Origin: an uncultured Verrucomicrobiota bacterium
GTDB lineage: Bacteria; Verrucomicrobiota; Verrucomicrobiia; Limisphaerales; UBA9464
Assembly: GCA_903907925.1 (NCBI GenBank)
Contig: CAIVQB010000108.1
Location: 1 to 45,797 of the forward strand
Length of the DNA: 45,797 nt
Direction of reading: 5' to 3'
A program made the position numbers and the translations under genes. Under the pieces are notes generated by a model, which was not told the origin of the DNA, did no database searches, and saw nothing but the letters and a program-made list of their open reading frames with translations. Positions 38,029 through 45,797 of the stretch are shown piece by piece (within the stretch, counting starts at the first letter, position 1; every line of letters begins with the position of its first letter).

Positions 38029-38209
38029 AGCCTGTCTGAAAATGAGGAAGGGTCCTGCGGCAAAGGATTTTGTCTTCTGCCGAGGCGGCGAAGCCCGAGC
38101 ATCCCCAAAGTGGGCTGTGAGGGACGAGTCAACGAAGGCAGAAGACAAAAGCACTGCCGCCCGGAGGGTTGACGAGGAAAAGGACCCTTCCTCATTTTCA
38201 GACAGACTC
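38028..38209. mobile_element. MITE-like element with 28-bp terminal inverted repeats and TTA duplication
   Basis: Left arm 38028-38055 begins GAGCCTGTCTGAAAATGAGG. Right arm 38182-38209 is its reverse complement with one mismatch (GAGTCTGTCTG). TTA flanks both ends (38025-38027 and 38210-38212), as expected of a target-site duplication; the adjoining A:T pair makes the arms 29 bp if counted inside the duplication. A second inverted pair, TTTTGTCTTCTGCC at about 38071-38084 and its complement at about 38136-38149, lies inside, so the whole unit can fold into one long hairpin. No transposase is encoded. The TTA duplication and the GAGYCTGTCTGAAAA tips are compatible with an IS5-type family, which is only a guess. 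Confidence 0.8.
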
Positions 38210-38272
38210 TTAGACCAAAGCGAATCCAGAAAGATCTTCCCGGCCCACCGTCCCCATCCCCAGACTGCTCCC

Positions 38273-38788
38273 ATGCGCAAACGCCGCGAGGCCCGAGAGC
38301 GGGCCCTCCAGTTTTTATTTCAGCACGACCTGAATCCGCCGGACAACCTCCAGGTGGCTCTCGACCATTTTTGGGAAACCACTCGTCTCAATTCCCATAT
38401 GGAAAGCCATCCGGGCCCGACGTACGGTTCGGTGGTCGATGTTCCGCCCCCGACTCCCGACGAGATGGCGACCCGCATGTTTGCCGATGCCCTGATCAAG
38501 GGCGCGATCGAACACCGCGATGATGTGGATGCCACCATCAAGAAATACGCCAAGAACTGGGACCTGCACCGCATCGCGGTCGTCGATCGCAACGTGATGC
38601 GGCTGGCCATTTACGAAATGCTCTATCGGGAGGACATTCCGCCGGTGGTCAGCATCAATGAGGCCGTCGATGTCGCCAAAAAATTCTCCACCGAGGACAG
38701 CGGCAAATTCGTCAATGGCATCCTGGACCGCGTGAAGGGGGACATTCTGCGCCCGGCGCGGACCGCCAAGGACGACGCCGGTTCCTGA
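38273..38788 (+). CDS. nusB: Transcription antitermination factor NusB
   Basis: A 171-aa protein from ATG 38273 (MRKRREARERALQFLFQHDL). An open frame extends upstream into the MITE-like element but is not part of the gene. The all-helical NusB fold is marked by the basic N-terminal RNA-binding helix, then AIYEMLYREDIPPVVSINEA and FSTEDSGKFVNGILDRV, the most conserved C-terminal block. It is about 30 residues longer than E. coli NusB because of an insert near residues 40-65 (HPGPTYGSVVDVPPP). With NusE it binds boxA RNA and supports rRNA transcription antitermination. The MITE-like element lies in its leader, so its promoter may have been altered. Confidence 0.95.
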   Translation: MRKRREARERALQFLFQHDLNPPDNLQVALDHFWETTRLNSHMESHPGPTYGSVVDVPPPTPDEMATRMFADALIKGAIEHRDDVDATIKKYAKNWDLHRIAVVDRNVMRLAIYEMLYREDIPPVVSINEAVDVAKKFSTEDSGKFVNGILDRVKGDILRPARTAKDDAGS

Positions 38789-38833
38789 GTCCAATCGGAT
38801 CCTCAACGCGATCCGCCCTTTCGCCACCCGCCG

Positions 38834-39664
38834 ATGTTTGCCGATCTCCATCTTCACACTTTTTTTTCGGACGGCACCTTTTCGCCCGAGGAACTGGCCG
38901 CCCACGCACACGAACAGGACCTGGCGGCCATCGCCCTGACCGATCACGATACCGTCGACGGCTGCCCGGCCACAGCGGCGGCGTGCGGCACTCACGGCAT
39001 CGAATTCATCCCCGGTGCCGAAATTACGGCGGAAATGGGCGGGCAGGAAGTTCACATCCTTGCCTATTGGATCGACACCACTTCCCCCACCTTGATGCAG
39101 CGATTCTCCGAGTTTCAGGCGGTCCGAAGCCAGCGGATCCACGGTATGGTGAAACAGTTGAACGAACGTGGCGTGGCCCTCACGGCGGAGGCGGTGTTCG
39201 CCATCGCCAATTGCAAGGCTCCCGGCCGGCCGCACGTCGCCCGCGCCCTGGTCAGCGGTGGATTCTGCAACGATTTCGACGACGCGTTTGAACGGTATCT
39301 GAAGAAAGGGCGGCCCGGCTGGGTGCCCAAGGCCATGATGCCCGCCGCCGACGCGATCGCGCTGATCCACGCCAGCGGTGGGGTGGCGGTCCTCGCCCAT
39401 CCGGGCCTCTACCGCATGGATCGTTTGGTGGGCGAAGCGGCCGCCGCCGGCATCGATGGCATCGAATGCTGGCATACCAAGCACAATCCGGAGGCCTCAC
39501 GACGTTATCAGAAAATGGCGGCGGAATTGAATCGTGTGGCCACTGGCGGCAGTGATTGCCACGGCAACAGCAAGGGCCAGCCGTTGATCGGCCGGATCCG
39601 ATTGCCCTATGAGCAGGTGAACCGCCTTCGTGAACGCCGGCCGACCCCGTCGCCCGCCACCTGA
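38834..39664 (+). CDS. PHP-domain phosphoesterase
   Basis: A 276-aa protein from ATG 38834. The N-terminal PHP motifs are DLHLHTFFSDGTF, LTDHDTVDG and GAEITAEMGGQEVHILAYW. Later motifs are VLAHPGLY and TGGSDCHGNSKG, which complete the set of metal-binding His and Asp residues. The layout matches the YciV/RNase AM group, which removes nucleotides from 5' ends of RNA or acts on 3',5'-nucleotide bisphosphates. I cannot tell which from sequence alone. It follows nusB by 45 bases and precedes ftsY by 59 bases on the same strand, so an operon nusB-PHP-ftsY is likely. Confidence 0.9.
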   Translation: MFADLHLHTFFSDGTFSPEELAAHAHEQDLAAIALTDHDTVDGCPATAAACGTHGIEFIPGAEITAEMGGQEVHILAYWIDTTSPTLMQRFSEFQAVRSQRIHGMVKQLNERGVALTAEAVFAIANCKAPGRPHVARALVSGGFCNDFDDAFERYLKKGRPGWVPKAMMPAADAIALIHASGGVAVLAHPGLYRMDRLVGEAAAAGIDGIECWHTKHNPEASRRYQKMAAELNRVATGGSDCHGNSKGQPLIGRIRLPYEQVNRLRERRPTPSPAT

Positions 39665-39723
39665 CCGAACCGTTTTCAATTCGACACTCCACCGATTCCT
39701 GACCGTCCTCCGATCGTTCTCCC

Positions 39724-40638
39724 ATGGGTTTCTTTGACAAACTGAAGGCGGCCTTCACCCAGACCACCTCGGCTCTGGCCCACGAGGTTCGCCGCATCGT
39801 CACCCGTTCACCCAAGCTGACCGCCGGGAGTCTGGAAGAACTGGAGGGCGCGCTGCTGCGAGCGGACCTCGGCCTGCCCATGACCCAGCAGATTCTCGGT
39901 GCGGTGAAGCTGGCCTTTGAAACCCAGGGCCGCGCCGGACTGGACTTCATTGAAGTGGCCTCCGGTGAAGTCGCCCAGAGTCTTTCCAAAGGCGACCCGA
40001 TCCTTCACCGGCAACCCGAGGGACTCACGGTGGTTTCCATCGTCGGCGTCAACGGCACGGGAAAGACAACGACTTCGGCGAAGCTAGCCCATCTGGTCCG
40101 TCAACAGGGCGATACCGCGGTGCTGGCCGCTTGCGACACTTTTCGGGCGGCCGCGATTGAGCAACTTCAGATCTGGGGCAAACGCCTCGACATCCCGGTC
40201 ATCACCGGCGGTTACAATGCCGATCCGGCCTCGGTGGCGCACGACGCCATCACCGCCGCGCTGGCCCGGAACGCCCGATGGTTGTTCATCGACACGGCCG
40301 GCCGGCTCCACACCAAGAACAATCTGATGTCCGAACTGCAGAAGATTCACCGGGTGATGGATCGGAAGCTGCCGGGAACGCCCCATGAAGTACTGCTGGT
40401 TCTTGATGGATCGACGGGCATGAACGCGATCAACCAGGCCCGCGAATTTCACAAGGCGGTTCAATTGACCGGCCTCGTCGTCACCAAGCTCGACGGCACC
40501 AGCAAGGGCGGCGCGGTGGTGGCCATCCAACGGGAGCTGGGCATTCCAGTGAAATTCATCGGGGTCGGCGAACAACCCGAAGATCTCCAGCCATTCAACG
40601 CCCGCGAATTCGCCGACGCCCTGTTCGCTGCGCGGTGA
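39724..40638 (+). CDS. ftsY: Signal recognition particle receptor FtsY
   Basis: A 304-aa GTPase from ATG 39724 with almost no acidic A domain, so it is essentially the NG core with an N-terminal amphipathic helix (MGFFDKLKAAFTQTTSALAH) that could bind lipid. The G1 loop is GVNGTGKTT at 108-116, the insertion-box motif is DTFRAAAIEQL, G3 is DTAGR and G4 is TKLDGTSKGG. The C-terminal IGVGEQPEDLQPFNAREFADALF is standard. It docks ribosome-SRP complexes at the membrane for co-translational insertion. Its stop overlaps a possible GTG start of the next gene. Confidence 0.96.
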   Translation: MGFFDKLKAAFTQTTSALAHEVRRIVTRSPKLTAGSLEELEGALLRADLGLPMTQQILGAVKLAFETQGRAGLDFIEVASGEVAQSLSKGDPILHRQPEGLTVVSIVGVNGTGKTTTSAKLAHLVRQQGDTAVLAACDTFRAAAIEQLQIWGKRLDIPVITGGYNADPASVAHDAITAALARNARWLFIDTAGRLHTKNNLMSELQKIHRVMDRKLPGTPHEVLLVLDGSTGMNAINQAREFHKAVQLTGLVVTKLDGTSKGGAVVAIQRELGIPVKFIGVGEQPEDLQPFNAREFADALFAAR

Positions 40639-40661
40639 GAATCGTCATCGGATCCCGTTTC

Positions 40662-41291
40662 ATGAGAATCAGGTTCCAACAGTTCAAACAGGCTCTGACG
40701 CTCCGAATCCTGGAATTGGGGCGGCTGGCGCTATTCCTGGCACTTTCCAGCACCGGTGTGGTGAGTCACGCCGCGCCGACGGGCCCCGCCCAGCCCGCGT
40801 CGCTGCCGGTGATCGGCCACGGATCGATCCAGTGGTCGCAGCCTGCCGGTTGGAATTACACACCGCCGCGGATTGATCCCGAGGGCAGGACCCCGTTGAA
40901 TTTTCGACTTCAGGGGCCCGGAGGCCATCCCACTCTTCTTGTGACCGTGATGTGGGATGGCATCGGCACCAATGCCCTGAAACCGACTCTGGAGCGACTC
41001 GAGTCCGAATTGAAGCAGGCCGCCACCAACGATTTCATCGGTCGTTCCCTGGAGAAATTCGTCACGGTCCGAACAGTCGAAACCGTTTCGCTCCGGGCAC
41101 GCTACGCCACCTTTACCGACGCGGCCCTCTCGGGCAAACCACTGCCCCCGGGCGAAACCCGAAATGCAACGCTGGGCACTTTTCGAACGGGCGAACTCTG
41201 GGGACGATTCATGTTGATGACCAACGACGCCGACGGTGACGAATTTCGCTCCTCGCTGCAGGTTATTCAGTCGTTGCGGGCAACCCCCTGA
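40662..41291 (+). CDS. Hypothetical exported protein
   Basis: A 209-aa protein from ATG 40662; a GTG at 40635 that overlaps the ftsY stop is an alternative start giving 218 aa. The N-terminus is a signal peptide (ILELGRLALFLALSSTGVVSHA). The mature part is a small alpha/beta domain without motifs I recognise (GSIQWSQPAGWNYTPPR, then MWDGIGTNALKPTLERLE and RTGELWGRFMLMTNDADGDE). The pattern of a 'W..P..W' strand followed by a helix and repeated strands resembles PsbP-like or DUF1795-type domains, but this is weak. It lies between ftsY and ribD in a close run of genes. Confidence 0.8.
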   Translation: MRIRFQQFKQALTLRILELGRLALFLALSSTGVVSHAAPTGPAQPASLPVIGHGSIQWSQPAGWNYTPPRIDPEGRTPLNFRLQGPGGHPTLLVTVMWDGIGTNALKPTLERLESELKQAATNDFIGRSLEKFVTVRTVETVSLRARYATFTDAALSGKPLPPGETRNATLGTFRTGELWGRFMLMTNDADGDEFRSSLQVIQSLRATP

Positions 41292-41331
41292 CGCCCGTTC
41301 GCCACCGGCCCAAGGCCCCTCCCTGCCCGCC

Positions 41332-42459
41332 ATGAATCCCAACGACCGAACCTTCATGCTGCAGGCGCTTCGGCTGGCGCGACGGGGTCTCGGGGCAACG
41401 ACACCCAATCCGATGGTGGGCGCGGTATTGGTCCGCAACGGCCGGGTGCTGGGCTCCGGATGGCATCATCGGGCAGGCCTGCCCCATGCCGAGATCGAGG
41501 CATTGAACGACGCCAGGAAGTGTGGGAATTCCGTTCGCGGTGCGACGTTGTACGTCACGCTCGAGCCGTGCTGCACCACCGGGCGAACCCCGCCCTGCAC
41601 CGACGCCATCGTGCGCAACGGAATCCGCCGGGTGGTGGTCGCCACGGTGGATCCGAATCCAGACCACGCCGGGCGCGCCTTTCCCTTGCTCGAAGCAGCG
41701 GGAGTCCAGGTGGAAACGGGCCTGCTCGGCGCGGAATCCAACCGGCTCAACAAGGCCTTTAATCATTGGATCGTCCACCGGACACCGTGGGTGACGCTCA
41801 AGGCCGCGATGACGCTGGATGGTCGGATCGCCACCGCGTCCGGCGAGTCGAAGTGGATCACCGGGGAGGCCGCGCGACGCCAGGGATTGCAGCTCAGAAA
41901 AGCCTCCGACGCCGTGTTGATCGGCATCCGCACGCTGCTCGCCGATGACCCTTCACTGACACTTCGATCGACGACCTCGGGAAATTCGCTCGGCAGCCGC
42001 CGTCGATTCATCCTGGACACCCGGGCGCGGACGCCGTTGACCGCCCAGGTGGTGACCGACGGGTGGAAGGATCAAACCACCGTCATCGTGGGCGAGTCGT
42101 CTTCTGCGCGACGCGTGAAGGCCCTCGAGCAAAGGGTTCGCGTACTGCGGGTGACGGAAACCGCGGGGCGAATCAATCTCGGACCCCTCCTCAAAACGTT
42201 GGGGGCCGAGGGTGTCACCTCGCTGTTGGTCGAAGGTGGCGGCGAAATTCACGCGGCATTTCTTGAGGGCGGTCATGCTCACCGCATCGCCTTCTTCTAT
42301 GCGCCACTGTTGCTGGGCGGAGTCGAGTCGCGGCCCGCGGTGGCCGGAATGGGGTTCGGTCGAAGCACCGGGTTCCCCCAACTCACCGACCTTGCCTGGA
42401 AGCGGTTGGGGCCCGATCTTTTCCTGCAGGCCCGGATCCAATCGAACCCCGCACTCTGA
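41332..42459 (+). CDS. ribD: Bifunctional riboflavin deaminase/reductase RibD
   Basis: A 375-aa protein from ATG 41332 (MNPNDRTFMLQALRLARRG). The N-terminal deaminase has zinc ligands His52 (HAEIEAL), Cys80 and Cys89 (PCCTTGRTPPC). The reductase part starts near residue 155 (TLKAAMTLDGRIATASGESK) and has ADDPSLTLR and the NADPH segment LLVEGGGEIHAAFL. It carries out the second and third steps of riboflavin synthesis from the GTP-derived pyrimidine. No FMN riboswitch (RFN) is recognisable in the 40-base upstream gap. ribE follows 22 bases downstream. Confidence 0.96.
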   Translation: MNPNDRTFMLQALRLARRGLGATTPNPMVGAVLVRNGRVLGSGWHHRAGLPHAEIEALNDARKCGNSVRGATLYVTLEPCCTTGRTPPCTDAIVRNGIRRVVVATVDPNPDHAGRAFPLLEAAGVQVETGLLGAESNRLNKAFNHWIVHRTPWVTLKAAMTLDGRIATASGESKWITGEAARRQGLQLRKASDAVLIGIRTLLADDPSLTLRSTTSGNSLGSRRRFILDTRARTPLTAQVVTDGWKDQTTVIVGESSSARRVKALEQRVRVLRVTETAGRINLGPLLKTLGAEGVTSLLVEGGGEIHAAFLEGGHAHRIAFFYAPLLLGGVESRPAVAGMGFGRSTGFPQLTDLAWKRLGPDLFLQARIQSNPAL

Positions 42460-42481
42460 GGCTCCATAGTCTGCCATTCCA

Positions 42482-43132
42482 ATGTTCACAGGCATCATTG
42501 AAGAAACCGGCATCGTCGAGTCCATCAAACCGGGCGCGAACGGCATCCGTCTGACCGTCCGGGTGAAGGTCTGCGGACGCGGAACACGGACCGGCGACAG
42601 CATCGCGGTGAACGGCTGCTGCCTGACCGTGGTGCGAATTCGGGCGGCGAAGGGCGGCGAAAAACGTTTGGACTTCGACCTACTGCTGGAGACTTGGAAT
42701 CGCACCAATCTCTCCGCCCTCAACGCCGGCTCGCAGGTCAATCTGGAACGGGCATTGGAGGTTGGAGCGCGGCTGGGCGGACATTTTGTCTCCGGACACA
42801 TCGACGGGACCGGCCGCATCCGGCGTTGGGAACCGCGCGGCGCGGACTCTCTTCTTGAGATTGATGTTCCCGCCGCACTACGTCGCTACCTGTTGTTCAA
42901 GGGATCGATCGCCATCGATGGAATCAGTCTGACCATCGCCGAAGTGACCCGCCGCGGACTGATCGTCTGGATCATCCCGCATACCCGGTCGGTAACTGCG
43001 CTGCAGGAACGGGCAGTGGGCGATCGCGTGAATCTCGAAGCCGATCTGCTGGGTAAATTTGTCGAGCGCCTGTTGAAGGCCGAACGGCCGGACAAACCCG
43101 GTCGCCGCGCCACTTCAACGCGAACCCGGTAA
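42482..43132 (+). CDS. ribE: Riboflavin synthase alpha chain
   Basis: A 216-aa enzyme from ATG 42482. It joins two molecules of dimethylribityllumazine to make riboflavin. The family start MFTGIIEETGIVESI is present, and the two lumazine-binding beta-barrel repeats are seen as GDSIAVNGCCLTV (first) and KGSIAIDGISLTI (second), with the dimer-exchange segment GGHFVSGHIDGTG between them. The C-terminus is basic. It is the last gene of the ftsY-exported protein-ribD-ribE run and converges on the secretin gene with only 15 bases between stops. The gene is called ribC in some species. Confidence 0.97.
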   Translation: MFTGIIEETGIVESIKPGANGIRLTVRVKVCGRGTRTGDSIAVNGCCLTVVRIRAAKGGEKRLDFDLLLETWNRTNLSALNAGSQVNLERALEVGARLGGHFVSGHIDGTGRIRRWEPRGADSLLEIDVPAALRRYLLFKGSIAIDGISLTIAEVTRRGLIVWIIPHTRSVTALQERAVGDRVNLEADLLGKFVERLLKAERPDKPGRRATSTRTR

Positions 43133-43147
43133 ATTCCGCTCTCCGTT

Positions 43148-45556
43148 CTACTCTCCGGAATCGGTCTGAACCTTGATCGAATCGACTGGGCGAACGCTTT
43201 TCTTCCGCAGCTTCTGCGCCTCCGCGCGGCTCTTTTCATCCTCTGAGCCAAAGACCTGTTCCAACTGCTGGATATTGCCCGAGCCTTCGCGCTGGTCGCG
43301 CGTGTAGTTGGCGACGTCAATCGGCTTGGGAAGGATGGTGGGACGTACCAGGATCATCAACTCGGTTTTGGAACCGGAGTTGGCCTTGTTCTTGAACAAA
43401 TTCCCGAGCAGCGGAATGTCCTTGAGATAGGGCACGCCCGAGTTGCTGGTGGTCTTGTTGTTATCGAGATACCCGCCCATCAAGATCACGTCGCCGCTGC
43501 GGACCGTCACGATCGATTCCGCATTCTTCTGGTCGGTGGTCGGCGGTGCGCCCGAGGTGGGATTTCCCGCACTCGCCACTCCGGAAATCTCCTGGGAAAC
43601 CTGCATCACCACCAGGTTGTCGGGGGTGATGAACGGTGTGACCGAGAGCGTGATGCCCACCGCAATGGTCGTGTACTGAAAGCTGGCGACGCCGCCGTAG
43701 TTGTAGCCGCCCTGTTGGAACGGAATCTGGCTGCCGACGAAGAACGTCGCGGGAACAGCGTGCGAAGTGATGATGCGCGGGCGTTGGATCACATCGACGC
43801 GGCTGTCGTTGGCGGCCGCATTGACGGTGACATCCCAGTTGTTGCCCAGGAGTGCGGAATAGCCCGCACCGGCACCCGAGGCATAGGTCGTCCCGTTGGT
43901 CAGGGCTCCCTGAAGAAAATTGATCCCGCCACCGAGGTTACCGGCGTCGTTGTTGATGCTGCCGCCGCCGGTGATGGTGCTGTCAAACCGCTTGGGCCGC
44001 TGGCCGGCCGTGACGCCGAAGCTGGAGCCGTTTCCAAGGGCCACGTTCATCACGATTCCCTCGATCAGCACCTGCGGCAGCAGGGTGTCGACCTTCTCCA
44101 GAACTCGTTTGATGGTGGCGAGATCCTTCTTGCTGGCGTAGACGATCAGCGAGTTGGAGCGCAGGTCCGGCGTGATCTGGGCATCGGTCACCAAGGGTTC
44201 CATCTGCGCACCCAACGCACCGGCCCCTCCGCGATTCACGGCATTGTAGCGTCCGGCCAGTGTACCGGCGGCCCCCCCGCGTCCAGCGACGGTCGGACTG
44301 CCGGCGGCCCCCGGTGAAATCACCGTCGCCGCCGTGGCCTGCGGAGTAAATGCGCCGGCCGAATACGCGCCGTATGAAGAACTTCCTCCGTAACCACCCA
44401 CACTGCTACCGTAGCCGGATCCATACCCGGAGCTGCCGCGGATCCCGCTGGAACTTCCGTAGCCGCCCAATCCACCGGCACCACCACTGGCCCCAAAGCC
44501 GCCGCGGCCGCGGCCGCCCAATCCGCCGCCACCGAGCCCGCCCAGACCGGTACCCCCCGCGCCGATGGCACCGCCACCCCCGCCGCCGATCACACTGCTC
44601 ATCGTGGCGTAGATGTCTTCCACCCGGCCGTATTTGATGCTGATCACCTCCAGCACGTAGTCCTGATCCACCTCGACATCCACCTTGGCGAGGATCTCGA
44701 GCATGCGCTTCACGTTGATGGCGTAATCCCGCAGAACGAGGGTCTTGGTGCTCGGAAGTCCGATGATTCCGCCCTGATTTTTGGCAAAGGCTTTCAGGGT
44801 GTCCACCGCCTCCTCGACCGCGATGTGCTTCACCTGAACGATGTGAGTGACGAACTGGCTGGCTTCGGGATAAGCGGCGGAATTGGTGGTCCGGCTGAAC
44901 GCGCCGCCTTCGAGCATTGCCTGCGCGGTGGGCACCGCCAGCACCGCCTTTTCCCCGGTGGGAATCATCGTCACGCCGTTCAACGCGAGAATGGTGTCAT
45001 ACATCTGCAACCGTTCCACGGCGGTCAGCTTCGTTTGCGCATTGAAATCGATTTCCGCCTGGGGAAGGCCCGTGCCCTTGAGAACCGTCCGGCCCGAGGC
45101 TGCCGCGTACTCGTCCAGAAACTGGTTCAGCGGCATTTTTTTAAACGAGGTGACCTGGTCGTCGCCATCAGCGCCACTGGACGCGTCAGCATCGGTACCG
45201 GCCGAAGCGCTCGCCGGAGCCGCACCAGGGGCCGTCGGACGCGCAGCAGCGCCGGCAACGTTCCCAGTTCCCGTGCTGTTGGCAGGATTCGGATTGGCAG
45301 GCACTGGCACGGCACCGTCGGTCCGGCGCGGAAAGGTCGCGGGAATCGACGGCAGGCGCGGAGCTGCGGCTCCGGAGGGAGACTGCGCACCGGGCTGCGT
45401 TGCCGCGGCCGAGCCGGCGGCGACGTTGGTGCCATAAAGTTCCGCCACGGGCCGGCGGGTCGGCAGCGAAGGCGGCGACTGGCGGGCCAACAACGTGCCG
45501 GCGGCGAGGAAGACCAGCGCGGCGCTGGCCATACGGCGGGAGAGAGTCGGTTTCAC
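43148..45556 (-). CDS. gspD: GspD-type secretin with glycine-rich insert
   Basis: An 802-aa outer-membrane channel protein from GTG 45556, with an AGGAT 6-7 bases upstream. A signal peptide (MASAALVFLAAGTLLA) is followed by an Ala/Pro-rich linker (about 30-130) and N-domains that gather around SFKKMPLNQFLDEYAAASGR and VKHIAVEEAVDTLKAF. Then comes a Gly/Ser/Tyr-rich low-complexity insert (about 324-448), and the secretin core with RPRIITSHAVPATFFVGSQ and the signature SGVPYLKDIPLLGNLF. It forms the exit pore of a type II secretion or type IV pilus system. The upstream partial gene, 8 bases away, probably belongs to the same complex. Confidence 0.93.
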   Translation of the reverse strand: MKPTLSRRMASAALVFLAAGTLLARQSPPSLPTRRPVAELYGTNVAAGSAAATQPGAQSPSGAAAPRLPSIPATFPRRTDGAVPVPANPNPANSTGTGNVAGAAARPTAPGAAPASASAGTDADASSGADGDDQVTSFKKMPLNQFLDEYAAASGRTVLKGTGLPQAEIDFNAQTKLTAVERLQMYDTILALNGVTMIPTGEKAVLAVPTAQAMLEGGAFSRTTNSAAYPEASQFVTHIVQVKHIAVEEAVDTLKAFAKNQGGIIGLPSTKTLVLRDYAINVKRMLEILAKVDVEVDQDYVLEVISIKYGRVEDIYATMSSVIGGGGGGAIGAGGTGLGGLGGGGLGGRGRGGFGASGGAGGLGGYGSSSGIRGSSGYGSGYGSSVGGYGGSSSYGAYSAGAFTPQATAATVISPGAAGSPTVAGRGGAAGTLAGRYNAVNRGGAGALGAQMEPLVTDAQITPDLRSNSLIVYASKKDLATIKRVLEKVDTLLPQVLIEGIVMNVALGNGSSFGVTAGQRPKRFDSTITGGGSINNDAGNLGGGINFLQGALTNGTTYASGAGAGYSALLGNNWDVTVNAAANDSRVDVIQRPRIITSHAVPATFFVGSQIPFQQGGYNYGGVASFQYTTIAVGITLSVTPFITPDNLVVMQVSQEISGVASAGNPTSGAPPTTDQKNAESIVTVRSGDVILMGGYLDNNKTTSNSGVPYLKDIPLLGNLFKNKANSGSKTELMILVRPTILPKPIDVANYTRDQREGSGNIQQLEQVFGSEDEKSRAEAQKLRKKSVRPVDSIKVQTDSGE

Positions 45557-45564
45557 GGGAGATC

Positions 45565-45797
45565 CTATTTCTTGGCGGGCTTGTTGGTGGCGGGGGACGC
45601 CGTCGCCCCCTTCGGTTGAACAACCGGTGTCGCCGAACGTTTCGTCGGAGGGGCAACCGCCTTGGGCTTCTTCTGAAAACTGGCGACCAGGGTCATCGTG
45701 GCCTGGAGCCGCGTCTGGGACGGATCCAATCTCAGCCGGTTCAATTCCCGAACCCGGATCATCGAATCACCGGCTCCTAGAGAATGCAGGAACGCCA
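45565..45797 (-). CDS. C-terminal end of a pilus/type II secretion assembly protein (partial, PilO/GspM-like)
   Basis: The frame is open to the window edge, so the gene continues outside. The visible residues (AFLHSLGAGDSMIRVRELNR, then LRLDPSQTRLQATMTLVASFQKK) are a beta-strand pair like the end of a PilO or GspM ferredoxin-like domain, followed by a Lys/Pro/Ala-rich tail. An ATG at 45762 is internal rather than the start. The stop TAG overlaps the Shine-Dalgarno of the secretin gene 8 bases on, so the two are translationally linked. The fit to PilO/GspM is an inference from the strand pattern and context. Confidence 0.55.
   Translation of the reverse strand, partial: AFLHSLGAGDSMIRVRELNRLRLDPSQTRLQATMTLVASFQKKPKAVAPPTKRSATPVVQPKGATASPATNKPAKK

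Noticed and set aside
37970-38272. N-terminal extension of NusB into the MITE-like element
   Set aside because: Residues from the element do not belong to the NusB family; the conserved helix begins at the ATG at 38273.
38315-39484. 389-aa open frame on the minus strand
   Set aside because: Antisense to nusB and the PHP gene, which have strong family motifs on the plus strand.
41292-41331. FMN riboswitch before ribD
   Set aside because: The gap is only 40 bases and shows none of the conserved RFN elements.
44220-44600. Tandem repeats resembling a CRISPR or satellite array
   Set aside because: The periodic GCC-rich triplets are the codons of the glycine-rich secretin insert, with no spacer-repeat structure.

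Overview
The window is a G+C-rich stretch (by eye a little over 60%) of bacterial chromosome with about 30 intact genes, two genes cut by the window edges, and several small palindromic repeat elements. No rRNA, convincing tRNA, CRISPR array, prophage or full insertion sequence was seen. The gene content points to the Verrucomicrobiota (or a close PVC relative). The indicators are a PSCyt1-DUF1549-DUF1553 protein paired with a DUF1501 protein, a large CRTAC1/UnbV-like FG-GAP protein, a secreted formylglycine-generating enzyme, a GspD-type secretin, and starts that mostly lack a Shine-Dalgarno sequence. This is inference from gene families, not a phylogeny.

Layout. Positions 1-5425 hold the tail of a probable AEC permease, phosphoglucomutase (pgm) and a very large transglutaminase-DUF2126 protein. 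Positions 5.6-11.4 kb hold an orphan LytS/YehU-type histidine kinase, a 661-aa membrane protein of unknown function and the CRTAC1-like protein. A repeat-bearing gap (11.4-11.7 kb) precedes the DUF1549/DUF1553 and DUF1501 pair and the formylglycine-generating enzyme (to 17.8 kb). Next come a small AT-richer orphan gene, acetyl-CoA synthetase and a flavodoxin-like protein (to 21.0 kb), then a 309-bp element bounded by perfect 31-bp inverted repeats.

Positions 21.9-26.5 kb hold a Gfo/Idh/MocA oxidoreductase and a methionine-salvage block. That block is mtnB-mtnD-mtnC, convergent with mtnA, which is preceded by a stand-alone NIL-domain protein. An O-methyltransferase diverges from a secreted GH59 (galactocerebrosidase-like) enzyme across a REP-like repeat (26.7-31.0 kb). 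The 31.0-38.0 kb part carries rpiB, a tandem M16 peptidase, ftsH, rpe and an EamA permease whose stop codon is completed by a 184-bp MITE-like element. The last part is housekeeping: nusB, a PHP phosphoesterase, ftsY, a small exported protein, ribD and ribE. On the minus strand it ends with a secretin and the end of a probable pilus/type II secretion assembly gene.

How the genes work together. MtnA, MtnB, MtnC and MtnD cover methylthioribose-1-phosphate to ketomethylthiobutyrate, and the NIL protein may sense or bind methionine. RpiB and Rpe interconvert pentose phosphates, and ribulose 5-phosphate is also a riboflavin precursor used elsewhere in the pathway to which RibD and RibE belong. FtsY and FtsH serve membrane-protein insertion and quality control. 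The secretin and its neighbour belong to a secretion or pilus system that could export the many signal-peptide proteins seen here. No clearly new defence or mobile system was found. The least-described items are the two inverted-repeat elements, the NIL-mtnA pairing, the bacterial GH59 enzyme and the glycine-rich secretin insert.
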